A DNA stretch of 64,000 nucleotides from CAVSWN01 sp963770995 (GTDB taxonomy: Bacteria > Acidobacteriota > Vicinamibacteria > Vicinamibacterales > CAVVIG01): contig CAVYRS010000005.1 of the NCBI GenBank assembly GCA_963770995.1, forward strand, positions 620,001 through 684,000, given 5' to 3'. Numbering within the stretch: the stretch's first letter is position 1; the number at the start of each line of letters is the position of its first letter. The notes beneath the pieces are model-generated. The model was not told the origin of the DNA. It saw nothing but the letters and a program-made list of their open reading frames with translations, and did no database searches. Position numbers and translations under genes: made by a program. Below, in pieces: positions 55,491-64,000 of the stretch.

Positions 55491-56921
55491 TCATTGTCGT
55501 CGGTACCAGACGAGCTGGTCTCGACTGTTCGGCAGCGCGGTGTACTGAAGGTCCGTCGAACCAACCCGATTCATGTGGATGACGGGAAGCACTGCGACGG
55601 GATCGTTCGACAGGAGCAATCCGCCGGACCGCAACAGCTGCGATACGTTCAAGAGCGCAATCGACTGTTCGAAGGCGTCATAGTAGAGAAACACGTTCGT
55701 CGCGATGATCAGATCGAATCGTTCCTCCTCCCGCAACGAGTCGAGCCGCTCCACTACGATATTGAGATCCAGCGGCGTGACGGAGGTCATGACGTCTGGG
55801 CGAACGCGAACGGCTCTGACGTGAACGGCCCCCGCGGACCGCGGCGGCGCGGCCGCCCTGGTCTGCATGCCAATCCTGTTGCCGAATCGCCTCCAGTACG
55901 CGGCCAGTTCCGGGGTCCACGGCAGTTCAGTGTCACGCGGCAGCACGAGCGTGTAAGCGGCGCCGCCGTCGCGCGCGCGGCGCCGTGCTGCGTTGAGGTG
56001 GTCGTTGATTCGCGGACTCACATCGAACGTGGTGACCCGAAGCGCGTCAGGATGCGCGAGCGCGAGCCGCATCAACGAATCAATGACCGCGAAGGGTTGG
56101 AGAGTCTGAGGGGAATAGAAGTCGTACCCTTCGCGCTTGTCGGTGAAGTCGAGACCCGGGCCGATGATCGCGACGCGCCTGACGCCAAACGTCTCGAGCA
56201 ACTGTCCGGCCTTGATCGCCTCGAGCGCGACTTCGATGGCAAAATTCGGATAGATGGACGTATCGGACGAAAGGCCCCGCCCGCTGTAAGGCGACGACTG
56301 ATCGCTCTCTCGAAATGACGTCTCGTATTCAGCAATCACGCGTCCGACACTCGTTTCGAGCGAGCGCCGCAGTTCGACACGACCCTCAGCCTTCGCAGGA
56401 TTCATGCCCAGGCGTGCGAACGTCTTTCGCGCGAACTGCAGCCGCTCGTTCGGCCCTGGCGACGCCATGCCTGCAACCATGTCGTCGATGCGCGCCTGAA
56501 CGGAGTGTTGGTGAATGAACTGCTCACCGCGCCCGTCCCCGATCAGGCTTAGCATCTCGCGGATGTTGGTGCGTGGCTGACGCGTGAACGTCACGCCGAA
56601 CAGCAACAAGTTGACGACGGAATCCTCGTCACCCCGGTCGAGGCGAGATCGGATGGCTGTATCGTGGCGACGCACCCATAGCGGCCAGATTGCCTCGCGC
56701 TCTACCGGCGTTTTGGCTCGAAACTCCACTGGCAGGAGGTCATCCCGCAGTGAGTCGAGTATCGGCTTCACCTCCGGATAAGAGGTGTGCGCCTTAACGG
56801 CCCCGATCGACGAGCCGTCAACTGGCTGCCGCTGAGCGTATGGCGATCCGCTCGTCAGGGACGCGCTGAACGCGATGACGGCACAGAAAATCACAAACAG
56901 ACAGACTGAAGGCCATTTCAT
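55491..56921 (-). CDS. Exported protein with an S-adenosylmethionine methyltransferase-like domain
   Basis: A protein of 476 residues. Signal peptide (CLFVIFCAVIAFSASLTSG). The N-terminal ~200 residues are helical and unrecognised. From ~residue 235 a Rossmann-like series follows: RRVAIIGPGLDFTDKREGYD, ALRVTTFDVSPRINDHL, then LDLNIVVERLD, EERFDLIIATNVFLYYDAFE and QSIALLNVSQLLRSGGLLLS, which resemble CheR-type class I methyltransferases. An exported methyltransferase is unexpected, because its cofactor is cytoplasmic. Confidence 0.7.
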   Translation of the reverse strand: MKWPSVCLFVIFCAVIAFSASLTSGSPYAQRQPVDGSSIGAVKAHTSYPEVKPILDSLRDDLLPVEFRAKTPVEREAIWPLWVRRHDTAIRSRLDRGDEDSVVNLLLFGVTFTRQPRTNIREMLSLIGDGRGEQFIHQHSVQARIDDMVAGMASPGPNERLQFARKTFARLGMNPAKAEGRVELRRSLETSVGRVIAEYETSFRESDQSSPYSGRGLSSDTSIYPNFAIEVALEAIKAGQLLETFGVRRVAIIGPGLDFTDKREGYDFYSPQTLQPFAVIDSLMRLALAHPDALRVTTFDVSPRINDHLNAARRRARDGGAAYTLVLPRDTELPWTPELAAYWRRFGNRIGMQTRAAAPPRSAGAVHVRAVRVRPDVMTSVTPLDLNIVVERLDSLREEERFDLIIATNVFLYYDAFEQSIALLNVSQLLRSGGLLLSNDPVAVLPVIHMNRVGSTDLQYTALPNSRDQLVWYRRQ

Positions 56922-56963
56922 CCGCGAAGCCGCACGGTCTAAAACTGGAGTTCCCGACAGGAC

Positions 56964-57449
56964 TCAGGCTCGCGGCCGGCGTCCGCTGATCTGCAAGTCG
57001 AAACCGTCTGGATCGTTGACGTGGAAGCTGGTTTCGCCGTCAGGGCGAGGCTTCAAGCCCCGACGCGTCAATTCTGATTCCACCGCATCTTTATTCCAGT
57101 TGTCGATCGTGATGGCGAAGTGATCGATGTACGGCTTGTTCTCCAGTTGCTGGCTCTTCCTCGCGAGGATGAACGTGTCTCCGAACGCCAGAGAGCACTG
57201 GCTCCCGTCGTCGCCCCTGACCCGCATGCCGAGAAGGTCGGCATAGAAGTCGCGCGTCCTGCCGTAATCAGCCACCCCGTAGGAAATGTGGTTGACGGCA
57301 AGCGCCTGGAATCCCTTGCCGTCCGCTGCTGATACGGGTGTGGCAGAAGATACCGCCGTCGCGGTCAACGCGAGGCTCTGGATAAGTTGACGGCGCGTCA
57401 TCTTGCCCTGTTCGAAGTCGTTCAGCAGTTTGGCGATGATCTGTTCCAT
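56964..57449 (-). CDS. VOC (glyoxalase/dioxygenase-fold) protein with Tat-type signal
   Basis: A protein of 161 residues. The Tat-like signal KMTRRQLIQSLALTATAVSS follows a short lead (MEQIIAKLLNDFEQG). One VOC module: NHISYGVADYGRTRDFYADL, LGMRVRGDDGSQCSLAFGDT, IDHFAITIDNWNKDAVESEL, FHVNDPDGFDLQISG. Only one pair of VOC half-domains, so it probably dimerises. Similar leader-VOC proteins occur in this phylum. Substrate unknown. Confidence 0.82.
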   Translation of the reverse strand: MEQIIAKLLNDFEQGKMTRRQLIQSLALTATAVSSATPVSAADGKGFQALAVNHISYGVADYGRTRDFYADLLGMRVRGDDGSQCSLAFGDTFILARKSQQLENKPYIDHFAITIDNWNKDAVESELTRRGLKPRPDGETSFHVNDPDGFDLQISGRRPRA

Positions 57450-57509
57450 TGGTCATCCTGCAAGAGAGGAGCAGGCGGCGCCGGCTTGAAACGGCGCCGC
57501 CCGATTCTC

Positions 57510-59060
57510 TTACTGTTTCGCCGCCGAGGAACTCCTGGCAGGGGCAGACGACCAGGCTTTTTCAGATTTGTGCCGTGGAATCAATTTCCCACTTCCAGGC
57601 TTGGATTTGATCTGCCGTCCTTCCCAGACGACCTCCCCACGCCGAACAGTGATCTTTGGCCACCCGGTGACACTCCGCCCCGCAATGAACGAATGCTTGG
57701 CAACCGACAACTCGTCCTCGTCGCGAATCGTTCTTGTTTCATTCGGATCCCAGATGACGATGTCGGCGTCCGAGCCGACCGCGATCCGGCCCTTCTGCGG
57801 ATACAGGCCCATCAATTTGGCCGGGTTCGCCGCCGTAATCGCAACAAAGGTTTCCGCTGTGATCTTCTTGGAGCGAACGCCGACGTCCCAGATGACCGGG
57901 AGAAAGTCCTGAAGACCGTTCATCCCTGCCCTGTGCTGGAGCACAGTCTGCGGCTCCATTTTTTGTTCTTTGGTGAACGTGTTGTGATCCGTATCGATGA
58001 CGTCCACCGTGTGGTTCGCGATCCCCTTCCACAGGTAGTCGACGTCGGTCTGCTTCCGGTACGGCGGCTGACCGATGTAGAGCTGGCGATCGTCTCTCTT
58101 GTAGATGTCATCGGTCAGAAACAGATAGATCCACCGGACTTCCGTGAAAATCGGCAGCCCTCGCGCCCTTCCAGCTTCAGCCGCGCGGAGCGCGCGCTCG
58201 GACGAAATGTGAACGATATACACCGGCGCGCCCGTCGCCTCGCTGAACGCCACGCACCGCTGCGTGGCGACTTCTTCAGTGTAGGGCGGCCGGGCCTCCG
58301 GCACATATCTGATGTCGCCTTTCCCTTGAGCGATGAACTTCTGGCCGATGTCGTTGATGAGGGTGTCGTCTTCGCAGTGAATCAACGGCAGCACCCCTAC
58401 CTCGCCAGCCTTGCGGATGAGCGCGATGTAGGCACGCTCCTGCGTCACGAACCCTGGCCGGTTCATGAAGATCTTGATGCTCGGCTGCCCAACTTTCAGC
58501 AACCCCTCGAGTTGGTCCATTCGCTTTTCCGGATCGTTGATCGTCAGATGAAGGATGAAGTCGGCCATCGCTTCCTTCTTGATCTTCTCGTCCGTCCGGA
58601 GAATGGCTCCCGCGAGGTCTTCATTGGCCAGAGGGTTCGGCGCAGGCGGTGCCGAACTTGCCGCGGCTCCTCCGCCGCCGCCGGCTCCGCGACCGCCGCC
58701 GCCGCCCGCCTGGCCCGCACCGATCATCGTCGAGATGGTCGTGACGCCGCCCGCCAGCGCGGCCGCCGACTCGGTCGTAAAATTCTGACCAGGGTGGACG
58801 TGGGGGTCGATTCCGCCGGGCAACACAACCAGCCCGCCGGCGTCAATCTCGCGCGCACCGCTTCCTGCGGTGATATTCCTCCCAATCTCCGCGATCTTCT
58901 CGCCGCGGATGCGGATGTCGCCTTCGGTACGGCCATCGGCATTGACGATCGAGGCTCTCCGGATGATCAATTCCGGCGGAGCCTGCGCAGTGCCGAACCC
59001 GCTCGAGACGACGAAGATTGCTATGACTACCGCTGCCAGGAACACCCCGATACTCTTCAT
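57510..59060 (-). CDS. Exported dihydropyrimidinase/hydantoinase-like amidohydrolase
   Basis: A protein of 516 residues. Signal peptide (IGVFLAAVVIAIFVVSSGFG). Amidohydrolase metal site: GGIDPHVHPGQNF, the carboxylated-Lys region PSIKIFMNRPGF, LPLIHCEDD, VYIVHISSERAL and DVIDTDHNTFTKEQK. A Gly/Ala-rich insert (GQAGGGGGRGAGGGGGAAA) at ~residue 105 and a charged C-terminal tail are unusual. GGAGGACC stands before ATG 59060. Hydrolysis of a cyclic amide or imide in the periplasm is likely. Confidence 0.85.
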   Translation of the reverse strand: MKSIGVFLAAVVIAIFVVSSGFGTAQAPPELIIRRASIVNADGRTEGDIRIRGEKIAEIGRNITAGSGAREIDAGGLVVLPGGIDPHVHPGQNFTTESAAALAGGVTTISTMIGAGQAGGGGGRGAGGGGGAAASSAPPAPNPLANEDLAGAILRTDEKIKKEAMADFILHLTINDPEKRMDQLEGLLKVGQPSIKIFMNRPGFVTQERAYIALIRKAGEVGVLPLIHCEDDTLINDIGQKFIAQGKGDIRYVPEARPPYTEEVATQRCVAFSEATGAPVYIVHISSERALRAAEAGRARGLPIFTEVRWIYLFLTDDIYKRDDRQLYIGQPPYRKQTDVDYLWKGIANHTVDVIDTDHNTFTKEQKMEPQTVLQHRAGMNGLQDFLPVIWDVGVRSKKITAETFVAITAANPAKLMGLYPQKGRIAVGSDADIVIWDPNETRTIRDEDELSVAKHSFIAGRSVTGWPKITVRRGEVVWEGRQIKSKPGSGKLIPRHKSEKAWSSAPARSSSAAKQ

Positions 59061-59121
59061 GTTGGTCCTCCGCAGGCCGATCATCCGACCTCGTGCATGG
59101 CGAAATAGAAGCGATTCGGAA

Positions 59122-61935
59122 CTAGAACGAGAACCGCAACCCGAGCTGCACTTCGCGCGGCGGGAACCAGAGATTGGGCTCCAGCCAGCGACTCTTCGGC
59201 GATCCATTGATAGCGCCGTAGTCGGTCAGCACCGTCCGAACGTTTTCATGGTTCAGCAAGTTGTAGCTCTCGAGGTACGCCTGCAGCCGTTTCGCGTTGC
59301 CCAGCGGCACGGTCCAGGTCAGGCGAGCGTCGACCGAATTGTTCGCCGGGGCACGGAAGGAGCCAGGCGCGAATCCTGGCGTCCGGTCGCCGAGCACGCC
59401 GTCGCCGTTGAGATCGACGCCCGACGCGCTGGCACCCACAGGCAGTCCGGTGCGGGCGCGGAAGGCACCCGAGAGCTGAATCGCGGTGCTGATGTTGTAG
59501 TAGCCGCTCATCGCGGCACGGGCGGTCGGTGTGTCGCCGTTCGGAGCATAATCGGCGCCGAAGCCATTCAACTCATAGGTGTGCTGGTCTTCGATTCCAC
59601 CGATCTGGCGGGAGCGTGCCAGCGTCAGGTTCGCAGTGAAGCCGAGTTTCGCCCCGCGCTTTTCGAGCTCCACGATGCCGCCGGCATACATCGCCGGCGC
59701 CAACAGCTGGAGCTGCGTGATTCGTCGATAGGCCGGATCGATGCGGCTATAGGCCCCTGCGCCGCCATTGGCGGCAGCGTTCCAACCCAGGTTCGAATCC
59801 AACGTGAACTGCTTGTACCAGGAGCGCGTGTAGATGCCGCTCGCCGTGAACGCCAGGGTCGGTCCGAGCAAATGCTCGAAACTCCCGACGATCTGCGCGT
59901 TGGTCGGGATGTTCGCGTCGGTGGGCATGATCATCGCGTCGACCACGCCGGCCGGGATTGTCGTAGGGCGGGTCGCAAACGTCTGCGGATAAACAGGCGC
60001 CCCCGGCGTGGTACGCGTCCACGTGCCCTGGATGCGCAGCGGATCATCTTTGAAGATGAACATGTTGAGGCTGTCGTTGCCCCAGATTCGATCGTAGTAC
60101 ACGCCCGATGTCAGCTTGAGGAACGTGGCGCCGTGGCCGGTCACGTCGTACGACAACGCGAAGCGCGGGCCTAAGTTGTTCAAGTCGGTCTTGCCGAACG
60201 GAACGCCGCTGCGCCAGTGCTTCACTGGGAAATCGAGGTCGTACCGCAGGCCGTAGTTCATCGTCAGCCGTTTGCCGAGCTGCCAGGAGTCCTGGACGAA
60301 GGCGGAGAACATGTTGTAGGTCCGGGGCAGCCTCACGTCGCCGAATTGCTGCGTGTACTGGCTGTACTGTCCGGACAGGTAGGCCTGGAGCGACGGAAAG
60401 CTGTAGGACCCGACAAGCGGGTCGTAGCGCTCGTAGTTGACGGGCGAGTACAGCCAGTCGGCGCCAAACTTGTACGCGTGCTTATCGGCATAAATCGTCG
60501 ACGTGTAGATCGCCTGCACCGGATCGGAATCGAACTTGTCGATGAGTCCTCCCGATCCGAAGCTGGCCACGCCCGTGACGGTCACCTTGGGCGGCGACGC
60601 CGGCGTGCTCGGCCACGTATCGTTGAGGATGCAGTTGTTGCAGAGCGGGCGGCCGTCTTCCTTCTGGCTGTCCACGAAATACCGGCGCGGGAAGTAGGAG
60701 ACCTTGAGCTCGTGCAGCATCCGGCCGTTGTCCGAATTCGCCTGCCATTTGCCCGCGAGGGAATAGTCATCGGGATTCAGCTGATACCATCGCGATCTGG
60801 TCGTCAGCGAAAAATTCCAGCTTGTCGTTTCGATCTGCCTGGTGAACGAGAGGCTGAACTGCAGCCGCTGATTGTTGCTGATGTTGTAGTCCCATTTACC
60901 GAACGCGAACTTCGACTTCATGCCCCGTGGCATGAAGCTCGCGGTCGCTGGCAGGCCGATCGCGGCGATGTCCTCGGCCCGGATCCCGGTGCTGGTCGGC
61001 AAGTTCTCGGTCAGGCGCTCGAACGATCCCACGAAGAATGTCTTGTCTTTCTTGAGCGGACCGCCGAAGGTACCGCCCCATTGCTGACGGTCGTACGGCG
61101 CCTTCGTACCCGACACTGCCACCTGCGAAAAGTCTTCGGCGTTCAGTTTTGCATTCCTGAAAAAGCCATAGCCGCTTCCACGGAACAGGTTGCCGCCGGA
61201 CTTCGTCACGACGTTAATGATTCCGCCGATAGCGCGGCCGTACTCGGCCGACCCGCCGAAAGTGACCACCTGGAACTCCTGAACCAGATCCTGACTGTGC
61301 CGCTGCTTCGGCTGAATGAACGCAATGTCCAGGTTGTAGAACCCGTCGACCAAGAGAGAGCCTTCCTTCGACCGGGCGCCTCCGATGACGACCCCGGTCC
61401 CATTCGACGAGGTCACGTTCTCCGAGGTGGCCGGCTGCAGGAGGGTGATGTCGAGATAGTCCCTGTTTCGGGACGGCAGACTTTCGAGCACCTCCGCCGT
61501 CACCACGGTGCTCAGCCCCGTCTTCGTGCTCTCGATCAACGGCGCCTCCCCCGTGACCGTAACGGTCTCCTCCAACGCGCCAAGCTTCATGGGGAAATCG
61601 ATGTCAATGGCTGCGCCGACGTTGACGGTGATCTCGGGCCGCTTCATCGTGGCGAACCCGGAGAGTTCCGCGGTGATCGAATACTTGGTTGGCGGCAGCG
61701 CTGCCACGAGATACCGGCCGTCCACGTTGCTCACAACGGTTCGAACCTGGCCGTTCCCGAGATTCAGCACAGTGATCGTGACGCCCGGAAGGGCCCCACC
61801 TGTGTCATCGGTCACAATTCCGGTAATCGTGCCGGACTCTATCTGGGCATGGGCGGTTGCTGGAACCAGACAGACCAGAAGCGCCAGAGATCCAACCGCC
61901 AAACAGCCCGCGCGCCACACGTTCAGTCGCTGCAT
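59122..61935 (-). CDS. TonB-dependent receptor with carboxypeptidase-regulatory-like N-terminus
   Basis: A protein of 937 residues. Signal peptide (LVCLVPATAHAQ), N-terminal Ig-like CarboxypepD_reg domain (GTITGIVTDDTGGALPGVTI), plug (LEETVTVTGEAPLIESTKTG, GSAEYGRAIGGIINVVTKSG) and barrel ending LGLRFSF. This is the receptor class used by Acidobacteriota for oligomer or carbohydrate import. GGAGGAAAC precedes ATG 61935. It overlaps the CehA-like gene by 13 bases and probably imports its product. Confidence 0.93.
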   Translation of the reverse strand: MQRLNVWRAGCLAVGSLALLVCLVPATAHAQIESGTITGIVTDDTGGALPGVTITVLNLGNGQVRTVVSNVDGRYLVAALPPTKYSITAELSGFATMKRPEITVNVGAAIDIDFPMKLGALEETVTVTGEAPLIESTKTGLSTVVTAEVLESLPSRNRDYLDITLLQPATSENVTSSNGTGVVIGGARSKEGSLLVDGFYNLDIAFIQPKQRHSQDLVQEFQVVTFGGSAEYGRAIGGIINVVTKSGGNLFRGSGYGFFRNAKLNAEDFSQVAVSGTKAPYDRQQWGGTFGGPLKKDKTFFVGSFERLTENLPTSTGIRAEDIAAIGLPATASFMPRGMKSKFAFGKWDYNISNNQRLQFSLSFTRQIETTSWNFSLTTRSRWYQLNPDDYSLAGKWQANSDNGRMLHELKVSYFPRRYFVDSQKEDGRPLCNNCILNDTWPSTPASPPKVTVTGVASFGSGGLIDKFDSDPVQAIYTSTIYADKHAYKFGADWLYSPVNYERYDPLVGSYSFPSLQAYLSGQYSQYTQQFGDVRLPRTYNMFSAFVQDSWQLGKRLTMNYGLRYDLDFPVKHWRSGVPFGKTDLNNLGPRFALSYDVTGHGATFLKLTSGVYYDRIWGNDSLNMFIFKDDPLRIQGTWTRTTPGAPVYPQTFATRPTTIPAGVVDAMIMPTDANIPTNAQIVGSFEHLLGPTLAFTASGIYTRSWYKQFTLDSNLGWNAAANGGAGAYSRIDPAYRRITQLQLLAPAMYAGGIVELEKRGAKLGFTANLTLARSRQIGGIEDQHTYELNGFGADYAPNGDTPTARAAMSGYYNISTAIQLSGAFRARTGLPVGASASGVDLNGDGVLGDRTPGFAPGSFRAPANNSVDARLTWTVPLGNAKRLQAYLESYNLLNHENVRTVLTDYGAINGSPKSRWLEPNLWFPPREVQLGLRFSF

Positions 61936-64000
61936 GTTTCCTCCAGGGTCTTCGTATCCGAGCGCGAGCGGCGGGCTCGTCCCGCGAGGGCGAGGCCAGC
62001 GAGCGCGCCCATTCCCAGCAACTCCAGCCCCGACGCGCGCTCGCGTCGTGGCTCCGCCGGAACGGGCACGAGTTCCACCGCTGCTGAGGTTGGTGGTTTC
62101 ACCTGCGCAGCTTCCTGCGCGAACCGCTTGTAGATCTGCCGCGCCTCGTCGAACTGCGCGAAGACGTGATCCTTTTCCCGTTGCGAACGCCATCCGGGAT
62201 CGGCCGCCGCCAGAACCTGCAGCTTGTCGATCCACTTGATGCAGTAGTCTGCGGCCGCCTGATTTCGTACCGGCTGGTTGCCGACCGTTACCCACACCGG
62301 GCTCGTGAAAGCCTGCGCGAAGCCGGTATCGAGCGGATGCTTCTCCGTCGGCTTCCCCTCGACGCGCAGATGGAGCCAGCCGCTGCGCGTCACCTTGATC
62401 TTGCGGGTGAACTCGAGGCTCTTGCGGTCTCCGGTGAGTGGAATCTCTTCGACCAGCTCACCGTTCGCAACGAGCATCGCTTTGTCGAGCGGCGTGATCG
62501 ACTTGACCCATCCGGTCACGTCCACGGTCCCGCCCACGGCCGGCAGGCCTACGTCGTCGCCGGCCATTTTGCCGTTGACGGATAGGCTGATCAGCGGACC
62601 CGTGCTCATGTAGGCGTGGCCGTTCTTCAGGCCGTCCATCCACGCACGGGCATCCAGGCCTTTGCCACCGGTGTAGACGTAGGTGCGCGACGACCCCACG
62701 AGCTTGCTGACGTGCAGGTCGCTCATCGAATCTTCTCCGCCGGTGCCGGTCACGCGCAGCCCGTTGTTCAAGACGGCGTACCACGGAAAGAACGGCGCGC
62801 GGCCCGAGAACGCCCATTCGATTCCGTCAGCCGTCTTCAGCGCGGCGTCGACGATGAAGCCTTTCGCCTGCCCGAGGTCGTTTGAAAGGAGCGGATCGTT
62901 GTCCCCGCCAAACGAGTGCGCGTAGTCGGTCGTCGCGTTTTGCGCCTTCGCTTTTCGCAACATGTCGGTATTGCTCGGGTAGAGGCTCTCGATGCCTGTA
63001 CCTTCATACCCAGTGGACCACGGCGAGAGGAGGTGATCACGCAGGCCCATGAGGATGACGTGTCCATAAAAGGGCGGCCGGTATTCCTGCCCCACGAGCA
63101 CGAGCCGATCCGGCTTCGAGATCGGATGCGCGCCGCCCCCGGGCACGAAGAACTGGTAATCGAGCACGCGGTTGTCCTTGTTGGCGATCAGCTCGTTCAC
63201 GACATCCTGATCCTCGGCGGCGGACATCAGCATCAGGTTCTCGAGGGTGTTGTGCAGGTTCCCGCCGTAGTTCATGTGCATGTGCGTGGAGCCGCTGTAC
63301 CAGCCGAGCGCCGCCATGTCGGTCATCGGCTTCAGCTTCATGGTGACGAACGTCACCTCGCCAGCTTTGATCTCGACGTCGGCCTGCTCGGGCCCATACT
63401 CGAATCCCTTGACGGCCTCGACATGCAGTTTGCCGGCAGGCACCTCGAACCGCGTGCTGCCCGTCATGTGGAACACGTGGGCGCGCGACCCCTGCGCGAG
63501 CCGCGCATACGTGTTCGGCGGCGCGTAGAACTTGCCGTCGGAGGCGGTGAGCTGGATTCGCGAAGCCGTCAGGTGCTCGGTCCCGGTGTCGAAGGTCTGG
63601 ATCGAGACGACGCCTACCGGCCGCTTCCACCGGCGCTGGACGATATCGATGTTGCGGTGTCCCCCGCCGTATGTTTCAAGGACCGCCAACCGTGGGACGC
63701 CGCCCTCATTCGAGATGTAGGCGATCGATTCGCCGTCCGGCGACCAGCGCGGATGGAAGGCGTCGTAGTCGAACAGCGTCATCTTGTACGGCTCGCCGCC
63801 GTCGACTGGCAGGACGTACAGATTGTCGTACTGATCGGCTGCGCCCCGATGCGACGAGTAGATGAAGCGCTTGCCGTCGATCGAAATGTCGGGCCGCGCG
63901 CGGAACAGCGACTGCTCCGACAGCACCGGCTTGGCCTTTGCCATCGCATCGGCCTCCACGGGGATCTTCCACACGTGGCCCGACCCCAGCGGCACGTCGC
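61923..64000 (-). CDS. CehA/McbA family metallohydrolase with PD40 repeats (5' end off the window)
   Basis: At least 692 residues; the start lies beyond the right edge. N-terminal TolB/PD40 repeats (RARPDISIDGKRFIYSSHRG, FHPRWSPDGESIAYISNEGG), then a PHP-like CehA/McbA domain (DMAALGWYSGSTHMHMNYGG, DYAHSFGGDND, GIEWAFSGRAPFFPWYAVLN). The C-terminus has one TM followed by a basic end (GLELLGMGALAGLALAGRAR, RSRS), resembling a sorting or anchoring tail. Family members hydrolyse carbamates or phosphoesters. First gene of an operon with the TonB receptor and the dihydropyrimidinase-like enzyme. Confidence 0.85.
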   Translation of the reverse strand, partial: DVPLGSGHVWKIPVEADAMAKAKPVLSEQSLFRARPDISIDGKRFIYSSHRGAADQYDNLYVLPVDGGEPYKMTLFDYDAFHPRWSPDGESIAYISNEGGVPRLAVLETYGGGHRNIDIVQRRWKRPVGVVSIQTFDTGTEHLTASRIQLTASDGKFYAPPNTYARLAQGSRAHVFHMTGSTRFEVPAGKLHVEAVKGFEYGPEQADVEIKAGEVTFVTMKLKPMTDMAALGWYSGSTHMHMNYGGNLHNTLENLMLMSAAEDQDVVNELIANKDNRVLDYQFFVPGGGAHPISKPDRLVLVGQEYRPPFYGHVILMGLRDHLLSPWSTGYEGTGIESLYPSNTDMLRKAKAQNATTDYAHSFGGDNDPLLSNDLGQAKGFIVDAALKTADGIEWAFSGRAPFFPWYAVLNNGLRVTGTGGEDSMSDLHVSKLVGSSRTYVYTGGKGLDARAWMDGLKNGHAYMSTGPLISLSVNGKMAGDDVGLPAVGGTVDVTGWVKSITPLDKAMLVANGELVEEIPLTGDRKSLEFTRKIKVTRSGWLHLRVEGKPTEKHPLDTGFAQAFTSPVWVTVGNQPVRNQAAADYCIKWIDKLQVLAAADPGWRSQREKDHVFAQFDEARQIYKRFAQEAAQVKPPTSAAVELVPVPAEPRRERASGLELLGMGALAGLALAGRARRSRSDTKTLEETCSD

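Overview
The window reads like a high-GC chromosome segment of an Acidobacteriota bacterium, probably of the Vicinamibacteria type. This is inferred from gene content, not from a marker gene: a VWFA protein of the acidobacterial type, a Ser/Thr kinase fused to a WD40-like propeller, a TonB receptor with a carboxypeptidase-regulatory-like N-terminus, a GMC oxidoreductase paired with a gluconate dehydrogenase subunit 3, and many short palindromic intergenic repeats. No rRNA, tRNA, CRISPR array or phage module was seen.

Layout. 0-6 kb: an OmpA-domain end, a GlsB/YeaQ protein, a LysM protein, then a leftward operon of cupredoxin-like protein, HD-GYP c-di-GMP phosphodiesterase, outer-membrane barrel and esterase. 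6-11.5 kb: a DUF255/thioredoxin protein, a DJ-1/PfpI protein and a set of small envelope proteins (YihY, YtxH types). 11.6-13.1 kb: an NtrC-type sigma54 response regulator. 13.2-19 kb: a rightward leucine-degradation cluster (zinc-ribbon miniprotein, methylcrotonyl-CoA carboxylase beta, enoyl-CoA hydratase, carboxylase alpha, HMG-CoA lyase). 19-30 kb: a ferredoxin-like protein, a prepilin, an RHH protein, an M48 protease, a GMC oxidoreductase with subunit 3, an ankyrin-PEBP fusion, an ArsR/SRPBCC pair and a kinase-BRCT fusion. 30-41 kb: a TonB-like protein, a coupled operon (1025-residue exported unknown, VWFA protein, esterase), an M24 peptidase, a lipoprotein and a molybdopterin oxidoreductase. 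41-55 kb: an SPFH/RHH/DUF3592 operon, amidase, STAS, phosphodiesterase-like protein, degenerate trypsin-like protein, kinase-propeller, Phd/PIN toxin-antitoxin pair, MBOAT and HdeD proteins. 55-64 kb: an exported methyltransferase-like protein, then a leftward exported catabolic block (CehA/McbA hydrolase, TonB receptor, dihydropyrimidinase-like hydrolase, VOC protein).

Two features run through the window. First, many conserved genes between 6.6 and 27.6 kb, and again at 52.5-54.3 kb, are interrupted by single extra bases. Nearly every one I resolved is a +1 on genes of either strand, which points to consensus insertion errors rather than decay; those genes are annotated across their breaks. 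Second, the window is rich in palindromic repeats of at least four designs. Several are read in frame into proteins: one supplies the whole signal peptide of a VWFA protein, one supplies the start codon of a lipoprotein, one sits in the linker of the carboxylase alpha subunit and one behind the Tat signal of an oxidoreductase subunit. I regard this protein-coding use of palindromes as the most interesting signal here.
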